From CBDBCU01 sp965203435 (GTDB taxonomy: Bacteria; Chloroflexota; Dehalococcoidia; Lucifugimonadales; UBA3495), in NCBI GenBank assembly GCA_965203435.1, contig CBDBCU010000003.1, positions 186,001-250,000 on the forward strand: DNA of 64,000 nucleotides, written 5' to 3'. Below, piece by piece: positions 58,244 to 64,000 of this stretch (positions within the stretch are counted from its first letter, which is position 1; each line of letters opens with the position of its first letter). The translations under genes were made by a program, and so were the position numbers. The notes beneath the pieces are model-generated. The model had not been told where the DNA came from. It saw nothing but the letters and a program-made list of their open reading frames with translations, and ran no database searches.

Positions 58244-58528
58244 TTAGTCTCCCGTTTGGCCGGTCAGTTCCGGGCCGGCGGCCGCCCGGATTAGCGGGAC
58301 GGAAACCAGCCGTTCCCCGGCGCCCACGGCAATGGCGGACATAGGGCTGGGGGTGATGAGTTCGTCGCCGTCTTTTTCCGTCTCGATGGCGTAGTCGAGC
58401 AGGGCTTCCTCGGCGTGGGACAAGGCTTCCGCCACCGTGTAGCCCATAGCGCCAATGCCGGGCAGGTCGGGAAATACCACGCCATAGGCTCCGGGTTCGC
58501 CGTCAACCAAGGCCGGATACTCTAACAT
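58244..58528 (-). CDS. hicB: HicB-type antitoxin
   Basis: 94 residues. The N-terminal GVVFPDLPGIGAMGYTVAEA with following LSHAEEALLDYAIE is the HicB partial RNase-H-like fold seen in all HicB antitoxins. It lacks the usual C-terminal HTH or RHH, ending VSVPLIRAAAGPELTGQTGD, so self-repression may depend on the complex. ATG at 58528 after AGGAG. It follows hicA by 32 nt on the same strand. The pair is complete and probably functional. Neighbour of the DUF5678 gene. Confidence 0.88.
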   Translation of the reverse strand: MLEYPALVDGEPGAYGVVFPDLPGIGAMGYTVAEALSHAEEALLDYAIETEKDGDELITPSPMSAIAVGAGERLVSVPLIRAAAGPELTGQTGD

Positions 58529-58560
58529 AATACGCTACTCCTTATTTCTCGTCGCGCCGG

Positions 58561-58749
58561 CTAATCCAGCCAGATGGCCTTTTTCGCAACCGTTGCGGCC
58601 ATGCCGGTGGATAGCTTGTGGTGCCGCGGCAGGGTTATAAGGCCGGGCAAGCGGGGATGCCGGTAGAGGTCGTGATTGGAACCATGCCGTTCCAAATACC
58701 AACCTTCCCTTTCCAACCGCCGCCGGACCCTTCGGGTGTTCGTTTCCAC
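58561..58749 (-). CDS. hicA: HicA-type mRNA interferase toxin
   Basis: 62 residues from a GTG at 58749. HicA cleaves mRNA during translation; the catalytic His is in RHGSNHDLYRHPRLPG and the basic N-terminal helix RRVRRRLEREGWYLER is the double-stranded-RNA-binding-like fold. The end HHKLSTGMAATVAKKA fits. The -10 TATAAT lies six nt before the GTG, so the message is probably leaderless. Alternative start 18 nt upstream lies in the promoter. First gene of the hicAB pair. Confidence 0.85.
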   Translation of the reverse strand: METNTRRVRRRLEREGWYLERHGSNHDLYRHPRLPGLITLPRHHKLSTGMAATVAKKAIWLD

Positions 58750-58755
58750 AATCCC

Positions 58756-58784
58756 ATTATACCCCAATCCCCGGCGGCCAACAA
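58756..58784 (-). promoter_or_regulatory. Promoter of hicAB
   Basis: Minus strand TTGTTG (58779-58784), 17-nt spacer, TATAAT (58756-58761), six nt before the GTG at 58749. Suggests leaderless initiation. Confidence 0.6.
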
Positions 58785-58789
58785 CTGCC

Positions 58790-58830
58790 TTACCGTCCTG
58801 GATTCCCCCTTACGCGGGAAGGACGGTTGC
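58790..58830. repeat. Family A fragment
   Basis: ACCGTCCTGGATTCCCCCTT followed by ACGCGGGAAGGACGGTTG. Reduced to a short palindromic remnant. Beyond it, to 59197, a run of 365 bp carries a TATAAT (58959-58964), a GGCTCC/GGAGCC hairpin and no gene that I recognise. Confidence 0.7.
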
Positions 58831-59197
58831 TACAGGCCATTGCCCTAGTCCAATTCCCGGCAAAATCAGCCAGGCCGGCCGGCCGAGGCCGCCCGCCCCC
58901 TCTGGCCGCTGTTGCTGTAACCGAAAGTTTGGAAACGAATTATTGGCATTATCCGGGTATAATGCGCCGTATATCGTTAATTACTGCTATATTATTGCCG
59001 TAAAAGGGCAATTTTGGCCTTTTTACAATGTTTCGCTTGCATTTGTCCCGGCGGCGGTATATAGTAGGGCGTTAAGGCGCAAGTTAGGTTGACCAGGGCA
59101 TCAATTCCTCTCTGGCTCCGCCGGAGCCACTCCCTCCACGGCGCGCTGACTGACCTGATATGCCAACCCCACATCCACCCATAAAGGAGGTTCAGCA

Positions 59198-59497
59198 GTG
59201 GCGCTATCCGATAAAACCCTGGTGTGCGTGGACTGCGGCGGCGAGTTCATCTTTACCGCCGGCGAGCAGGAGTTTTTCAACTCCCGGGGGTTTGTGAACG
59301 ACCCCAAGCGTTGCCAGTCCTGCCGTTCCAATCGCCGCTCCGAGCAGCGCGGCTTTTCCGGGGAGCGGGAAATGTTCCAGATCGAGTGCGCCGAGTGCGG
59401 CGTGGAGGCCACCGTGCCATTCCGCCCCCGCGGCGATCGCCCGGTCTATTGCAGCGACTGCTTCAGCCGCCAGCGCAATGCGGCCGCCCAATACTGA
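59198..59497 (+). CDS. Double zinc-ribbon protein (CxxC-CxxC type)
   Basis: 99 residues from a GTG at 59198 after AAAGGAGG. Two zinc ribbons: LVCVDCGGEFIF with RCQSCRSNR (N-terminal, zf-trcl-like) and ECAECGVEATVPF with YCSDCFSRQR (C-terminal). The second ribbon is Arg-rich and ends in QRNAAAQY, as in the CxxC_CxxC_SSSS-type family. Such small proteins are common in Chloroflexota and other phyla, and are thought to bind nucleic acid or be ribosome-associated, without proof. Strong terminator follows (59527-59552). Confidence 0.85.
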   Translation: MALSDKTLVCVDCGGEFIFTAGEQEFFNSRGFVNDPKRCQSCRSNRRSEQRGFSGEREMFQIECAECGVEATVPFRPRGDRPVYCSDCFSRQRNAAAQY

Positions 59498-59526
59498 CCC
59501 CCGCCGCGCCGGGATAAAACCGAAGG

Positions 59527-59552
59527 GGGGCCGGTGTTGTAACGCCGGCCCC
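59527..59552 (+). terminator. Terminator of the zinc-ribbon gene
   Basis: GGGGCCGGTG, loop TTGTAA, CGCCGGCCCC, then TTTGCTT; ten pairs with one G-T. Its 3' arm plus tail (GCCGGCCCCTTTGCTTGG) recurs in the tandem family C units that follow. Confidence 0.75.
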
Positions 59553-59825
59553 TTTGCTTGGCCCCTGCCCGTCCTTCAACAAGTTCAGGATGAGCGGATT
59601 GAGTAGGCCGCCGGCCCCTTTGCTTGGCTCTGCCCGTCCTTCAACAAGTTCAGGATGAGCGGATTGAGTAGGCCGCCGGCCCCTTTGCTTGGCTCTGCCC
59701 GTCCTTCAACAAGTTCAGGATGAGCGGAGGGAGTAGGCCGCCGGGGGGCCGGCCCCTTTGCTTGCCCCCGTTCCATTAGGTTGTGCCTTGCTCAATCCGC
59801 TCATCCTGAACTTGTTGAAGGATGG
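59544..59825. repeat. Tandem family C array of about 65-66 bp period, with an inverted end
   Basis: Three units start GCCGGCCCCTTTGCTTGG at 59544, 59610 and 59675, each containing CCTTCAACAAGTTCAGGATG and ending GAGTAGGCC. A fourth truncated unit and an inverted C element (CCGCTCATCCTGAACTTGTT, about 59800) close the run. No gene in 59,498-59,927. Confidence 0.9.
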
Positions 59826-59927
59826 GCAAGCCGCAGCGGAATGGATTTATTGCGGTTGCGCCGCCCTTATCCCGCCGATACAATGCAATTATCACCCGCC
59901 GCAACTTGTCAGCCAGGACTTGCCGCC

Positions 59928-61382
59928 ATGAACTTCAAGAACCTCCGCGAATTCATCTCCTTTCTCGAGGAACGCGGCCAACTGCGCCGCATTGCCGCCC
60001 CGGTCAGCTGCGAACTGGAAATTACCGAAATCGCCGACCGGATGGTCAAGCAGGGCGGCCCGGCTCTGCTCTTTGAGCAGGTGCAGGGCTACGACATCCC
60101 GGTACTCATCAATATGTTCTGCTCCGACCAGCGGATGGCCTGGGCTTTGGGCGTGGAAAAGCTCGATGACCTGGTGGCCCGCCTGCAAGGGATGCTCCAG
60201 CTGACCCAAGGGCCGCCGGAGGGTCTGCTCAACAAGCTGCGGACCCTGGGGCAGCTGATTCAACTCGGCTCCTTTCAGCCGCGCACCGTCAGCCGCGCCC
60301 CCTGCCAGGAAGTGGTCTTGACCGGGGAGGACGTGGATTTGTTCCGCTTTCCGGCCCTGAAATGCTGGCCGCTGGACGGCGGCCGCTACATCACCCTGCC
60401 CCTGGTCATCACCAAGGATCCGGTCAGCGGCGTGCAGAACTATGGAATGTATCGGATGCAGATTTATGACGCCCGCACCACCGGAATGCACTGGCAAACC
60501 CACAAGGTCGGGGCGCATCACTATCGGGTCAGCCAGGAACGGCAGGATAACCGGCTGGAAGTGGCGGTAGCTATCGGCGCCGACCCGGCGACGATGTGGA
60601 CGGGTTCCGCCCCCCTGCCGCCGGACATGGATGAAATGGCCGCCGCCGGCTTTATCCGCCAGGAGGGGGTGGAACTGGTCAAAGCCAAAAGCGTTGACCT
60701 GCTGGTGCCGGCCCAAGCGGAAATCGTTCTCGAGGGCTATGTATTGACCGACGAGCGGCGGTCGGAAGGGCCTTTTGGCGACCATACCGGCTACTATTCC
60801 ATGCCGGAGGATTATCCGGTTTTCCATGTGGAAACTATCACCCACCGCCGCAGTCCCATCTATCCCGCCACCATTGTCGGCCGCCCGCCCATGGAGGACT
60901 ATTGGATGGGCAAGGTCACCGAGCGCATTTTTATGCCGGTCATCAAGATGATTCTGCCGGAAGTGGTGGATATGAATATGCCGGCCGAGGGCGTTTTTCA
61001 TAACCTGGCCCTGGTGTCCATTAAAAAGGAATATCCCGGCCAGGCCCGCAAGGTGATGTATGCCCTGTGGGGGCTGGGGCTGATGAGTCTGACCAAGACC
61101 ATTATCGTCGTGGATCATTTTGTGGATGTGCAGAACCCGTCGGAAGTGGCCTGGCGGGTCGCCAACAATATCAACCCCCGCCAGGATCTGGTAGTGGTTG
61201 AGGGGCCGTTGGACGATTTGGAAGTGGGCTCGCCCACCCCCAAGTTCGGCGGCAAGGTGGGCATTGACGCCACCCGCAAAAGCCCGGAGGAGGGCTACAC
61301 TCGCGGCTGGCCCCCGGACATTGAAATGACCCCGGAAGTCAAAACCCTGGTGGACAGCCGCTGGGGGGAATACGGGTTTTAA
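59928..61382 (+). CDS. UbiD-family decarboxylase (menaquinone-type)
   Basis: 484 residues from the ATG at 59928. UbiD enzymes decarboxylate aromatic acids with prenylated FMN. NFKNLREFISFLEERGQLRR and PRTVSRAPCQEVVLTG are family starts, and the prFMN/metal region is SEGPFGDHTGYYSMPEDYPV and IFMPVIKMILPEVVDMNMP. With the UbiA-like gene downstream it most likely serves menaquinone synthesis (futalosine-type MqnL/MqnP or a close relative), but the UbiX partner and other mqn genes are not in the window. A longer in-frame start at 59781 would read through a family C element, so it is rejected. Confidence 0.9.
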   Translation: MNFKNLREFISFLEERGQLRRIAAPVSCELEITEIADRMVKQGGPALLFEQVQGYDIPVLINMFCSDQRMAWALGVEKLDDLVARLQGMLQLTQGPPEGLLNKLRTLGQLIQLGSFQPRTVSRAPCQEVVLTGEDVDLFRFPALKCWPLDGGRYITLPLVITKDPVSGVQNYGMYRMQIYDARTTGMHWQTHKVGAHHYRVSQERQDNRLEVAVAIGADPATMWTGSAPLPPDMDEMAAAGFIRQEGVELVKAKSVDLLVPAQAEIVLEGYVLTDERRSEGPFGDHTGYYSMPEDYPVFHVETITHRRSPIYPATIVGRPPMEDYWMGKVTERIFMPVIKMILPEVVDMNMPAEGVFHNLALVSIKKEYPGQARKVMYALWGLGLMSLTKTIIVVDHFVDVQNPSEVAWRVANNINPRQDLVVVEGPLDDLEVGSPTPKFGGKVGIDATRKSPEEGYTRGWPPDIEMTPEVKTLVDSRWGEYGF

Positions 61383-61427
61383 GGGGGGAAGTCTGCCGTT
61401 TCCGCTCCTCCTGAAAAAGTTGCCCTA

Positions 61428-61785
61428 TCCGCTCATCCTGAACTGGTTGAAGGATGGGGATTCCGGCGGCTCCCCCACCGTCATTCCCGCGTAAGCGGGA
61501 ATCCGGCGGCGGACGGACGGCAACGGGCTGGTCTTTTCAATACCGTTCGGGATTCCCGCTTACGCGGGAATGACGGTAGGGGGATGGCGGGAATGATGGT
61601 AGAAAGGCCGTACCGTTGGGGATTCCCGCTTACGCGGGAATGACGGTAGGGGGGCGGCGGGAATGACGGTAATGATGACGGTAAAGGGGATGGGCGGGAA
61701 GGACGGTAGAAAGGCCGTACCGTTGGGGATTCCCGCTTACGCGGGAATGACGGTAGGGGGGCGGCGGGAATGACGGTAAGATCTG
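61428..61785. repeat. Family C element and family A array with repeated right arms
   Basis: CCGCTCATCCTGAACTGGTT at 61429, then one left arm (61480), middle, and three to four right arms ending GCGGGAATGACGGTAGGGGG with about 69-120 bp spacing (about 61551, 61619, 61728). No gene in this 463-bp gap. Confidence 0.88.
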
Positions 61786-61845
61786 CTATAATCCCCCCCC
61801 AACACAACCCGGCGCTAGGCCCATAACTTACCGGAGCGGGCGGCG

Positions 61846-62721
61846 ATGGCCCTTATCGGCAAGGTATCCCTTTATTTCAGCGCCCTCCGCATCTGGGAAT
61901 CCATTTTTGCCCTGCCCTTTGCCTATATGGGGATGATATTGGCCTCGGCGGAGGTGAACGGGCAGCCCTGGCCCGGGTGGGACAGCTTTATCTGGATTAC
62001 GGCGGGAATGTTCGGGGCGCGCACCCTGGGCATGGCGGCCAACCGACTAATCCACGCCAAAGAGGATGCGGCCAATCCCCGCACTGCCGGCCGCCATTTG
62101 CCCGGCGGCTTGCTGAAACCCGGGGAAGTGGCGGCCATGGCGATCCTGGGGCTGCTGCTGCTGTTCTATGCGGCGGCCCAATTGAACGGCTTGGTATTGC
62201 TGCTGGCCCCTTTCGCCGCCGCCTATGTGGTCTTTTATTCCTATGCCAAGTATTTTACCTGGCTGTGCAACTTTTTCCTGGGCTGGGCTTTGGCGACGGC
62301 CCCCACGGCGGCCTGGCTGGGCGTTAGCGGGCAGCCGGCGTGGGAACCCTTTATCCTGAGCCTGGCCGTAGCTTGGTGGGCCGGCGGTTTTGACATCATT
62401 TATGCCTGCACCGACTACGATTTTGACCGGCGGTACGGCATCCATTCCGTTCCGGGGAAAATCGGCATCGCCGCCGCCCTGGCCTTGGCCCGGCTGATGC
62501 ACCTGGGGGCGGCGGTAGCGCTGCTGGTTATCGGCTTGTGGCTGGAACTGGCTTGGCCCTACTATATCGGCTGGGCTATCGCCGTGCTGCTGCTGATTTA
62601 CGAAAATAGCTTAGTAAAGCCGGACGACTTGTCCCGGGTGGGCCTAGCCTTTTTCCGGGTCAACGGCTATATTTCGGTGCAGTTGCTGGCTTTCACCATC
62701 CTGGCCCTGGCGGTTTCGTGA
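61846..62721 (+). CDS. UbiA-family prenyltransferase (menaquinone-type) with altered first Asp motif
   Basis: 291 residues, about nine TM helices. Attaches the isoprenoid tail to the aromatic ring precursor in the membrane. The second motif is intact: YACTDYDFDRRYGIHSVP. The first motif reads NRLIHAKEDAANPRTAGR, so the first Asp of NRxxDxxxD is His70 while D74 is present; in the family that Asp helps bind Mg-diphosphate. This may be a natural variant or change the donor. ATG at 61846, CGGAG nine nt upstream. It is 464 nt after the UbiD gene and probably functionally linked. Inner membrane. Confidence 0.9.
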   Translation: MALIGKVSLYFSALRIWESIFALPFAYMGMILASAEVNGQPWPGWDSFIWITAGMFGARTLGMAANRLIHAKEDAANPRTAGRHLPGGLLKPGEVAAMAILGLLLLFYAAAQLNGLVLLLAPFAAAYVVFYSYAKYFTWLCNFFLGWALATAPTAAWLGVSGQPAWEPFILSLAVAWWAGGFDIIYACTDYDFDRRYGIHSVPGKIGIAAALALARLMHLGAAVALLVIGLWLELAWPYYIGWAIAVLLLIYENSLVKPDDLSRVGLAFFRVNGYISVQLLAFTILALAVS

Positions 62722-62737
62722 TGATAGATTTTGCCGG

Positions 62738-62804
62738 TCGGTCAACCCAATCCGGGCTATTCGGTCAACCCAATCCGATCTATTCGGTCAATTTGGGTAA
62801 ATTG
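62738..62804. promoter_or_regulatory. Direct repeats (23-bp period) and palindrome before the last gene
   Basis: TCGGTCAACCCAATCCG at 62738-62754 and 62761-62777, TCGGTCAA again at 62784; then CAATTT-GGGT-AAATTG (62789-62804). Period 23 bp, close to two helical turns. Possibly operator sites for the secreted-protein gene that starts at 62897. Confidence 0.5.
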
Positions 62805-62896
62805 CGGTAACGCCGCCGTAATAGTTGCCGCTTATGCTAAGGCCCCTCGGCCAAGGAAATGGCGGCGGTACTGGATGGTTCAGGGAGGGCAACGGT

Positions 62897-64000
62897 ATGG
62901 CGGTGGTCAAGGCATTGGGCGGGTTCTTGATTCCGGCGGCGGCGGTGGTTGTTGCCCTTAGCATCGCCCTGGTGCTGACGGCGGTAGCCCAAGCGCGGTC
63001 TGAAGTAGTCGCTGCGCCGGCGGCGGAATGTCAAACCGCCGGCGTTGTCCCCGACAGCGTGGAAATCATTTCCGACAGCAACTGGGCGGGCGCGGTATCC
63101 GGGCATACCATCCGATTTCAGCTTTGCCCCTATCCGGAGCCTCCGGCGGCTACTGGAGATAAGGCCGGCCCGCCGGCTTATCCCGACGGTATCAGCCTGC
63201 TGTGGCAGGGGTTTTATCTGCCGCAGCCGGAGGAAAAGGGAATCGTCTTGACGGCGCCCGGGGCCGGCAAATCCTGGCCGGCCGCCGCGCCCTATAGCTC
63301 GCGTCTCTGTTACGCCACCTTGCAGGGAGAGGGAGTATCGGTAAAGTTTGCCGATGGAGACGGCCTGAATGCGCTGATCCCGGCGGCCGCCCGGAATACC
63401 CCCTTGACCCTGCAATTTGCCATCCCCGAGGCGGCGGGAATGATCAATCCCCTTTTCCCCGACCCTTATCCATGGCGGATCACCCCGCACTACGACCAGG
63501 GCGATTATGGGTACGCCTATACCGCGACGGTTGAGATGCCGATTTTCGCGCCGCCGCTGGGCGTGGATGCAAGTATAAGCCTGTCCGCCAGTTCCGGCCC
63601 TCCGGGAACTACAGTAACCGTAGCCGGCTACGGTTTCCCGCCGCTTTCCCCGGTGCAAAGCGTTCTAGTGGACGACGGGCTGGATGTTGCCCCGGATAAC
63701 CCGGTGGACACCAACGCCCAGGGACAATTTCGGCTGGACATTACCTTTCCGGGGTTGGTGGGTACCGTCTGGCATACCCTTCAAGTGCAAGTGGCCGGCG
63801 TCTCCGCCACCACCCCCATTGTGATAATTGGGCACACTATACCCGCGGCCGATACTTTAGCGGCCGACGCCTTTCAGAACTTGGGCGATAACTTCGTCCG
63901 CGTTTTCCACTTCGACCACAACTATGGCTGGGAGTTCTATGACCCGCAGGTTCCTGAGGCTAGTACCCTGCGGTCTATGCGAGATTCCGGGTGCTACTGG
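62897..64000 (+). CDS. Large secreted or surface protein with Ig/TIG-like domain, 3' end outside window
   Basis: At least 368 residues, running off the right edge. N-terminal signal or TM segment (FLIPAAAVVVALSIALVLTA). Residues from about 45 carry a domain with Cys pairs (AECQTAG, FQLCPYPEP, RLCYATL). Residues 220-310 (ISLSASSGPPGTTVTVAGYG) look like an IPT/TIG-type or Ig-like fold common in S-layer and adhesin proteins of Chloroflexota. ATG at 62897 with GGGAGGGC upstream. No enzyme motif seen in the part available. The function is probably structural or adhesive. Confidence 0.75.
   Translation, partial: MAVVKALGGFLIPAAAVVVALSIALVLTAVAQARSEVVAAPAAECQTAGVVPDSVEIISDSNWAGAVSGHTIRFQLCPYPEPPAATGDKAGPPAYPDGISLLWQGFYLPQPEEKGIVLTAPGAGKSWPAAAPYSSRLCYATLQGEGVSVKFADGDGLNALIPAAARNTPLTLQFAIPEAAGMINPLFPDPYPWRITPHYDQGDYGYAYTATVEMPIFAPPLGVDASISLSASSGPPGTTVTVAGYGFPPLSPVQSVLVDDGLDVAPDNPVDTNAQGQFRLDITFPGLVGTVWHTLQVQVAGVSATTPIVIIGHTIPAADTLAADAFQNLGDNFVRVFHFDHNYGWEFYDPQVPEASTLRSMRDSGCYW

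Overview
The window looks like chromosomal DNA of an uncultured, GC-rich bacterium, most likely Chloroflexota (Dehalococcoidia/SAR202- or Caldilineae-like). This is inferred from style rather than from a marker gene. The signs are lipoproteins with long Ala/Pro/Thr linkers after the lipobox, RCC1-type propellers on secreted proteins, split hydantoinase genes, PaREP1/HEPN small proteins, and many dispersed palindromic repeats. There is no rRNA, CRISPR array, transposase or prophage; the one RNA gene of known class is a tRNA-Glu.

Layout. 1-2.2 kb: a cysteine/sulfur operon on the minus strand (Rrf2 regulator, ThiF/MoeB-type E1 enzyme, cysteine synthase cut by the window edge). Between regulator and enzymes lie a strong promoter, an operator-like dyad and an 18-residue Cys-rich leader ORF followed by a hairpin. 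2.2-5.3 kb: membrane protein, HAD phosphatase and CocE-type hydrolase. 5.3-9.8 kb: AAA ATPase with a PD-(D/E)xK-like partner, nitroreductase, a secreted protein and a small HTH protein. 9.8-16.2 kb: dipeptide-type ABC importer with two paralogous binding lipoproteins and two permeases but no ATPase gene. 16.8-25.9 kb: PrpD-like protein, DNA polymerase clamp, PIG-L deacetylase, AlaX-type editing protein with HyuA, and an HtrA-like protease fused to RCC1 repeats. 26.0-27.6 kb: an unassigned structured RNA (about 340 nt, own promoter and terminator) next to a Phd/VapC pair. 27.8-31.7 kb: HyuB, then a tandemly duplicated two-gene HEPN module. 31.8-43.8 kb: housekeeping and accessory genes (fumC, GMC oxidoreductase, mtaB, metallo-hydrolase with a decayed duplicate, K+ channel, MFS transporter, endonuclease VII-like protein). 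44-54 kb: coiled-coil membrane protein, glnS, gltX, an AroQ-like protein lacking active-site residues, tRNA-Glu and two propeller proteins. 54-64 kb: imelysin convergent with a vitamin-K-carboxylase-like HTTM protein, a retropepsin/DUF5678 pair, HicAB, a zinc-ribbon protein, a UbiD/UbiA quinone pair, and the start of a large secreted protein.

Three dispersed repeat families fill most intergenic gaps. Family A is built on ATTCCC-N8-GGGAAT, the dRS3 pattern. Family B is a 110-125 bp inverted repeat starting CATGGATAGACAGGAT. Family C is built on CTTCAACAAGTTCAGGATGAGC.

The most novel-looking items are the structured RNA at 26,082-26,420 with start-stop minigenes, the Cys-leader/hairpin control region at 1,473-1,646, the duplicated HEPN module, the ATPase/nuclease-like pair at 5.3-6.8 kb, and the AroQ-like protein. 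All functional statements come from reading motifs by eye; no search or folding program was run.
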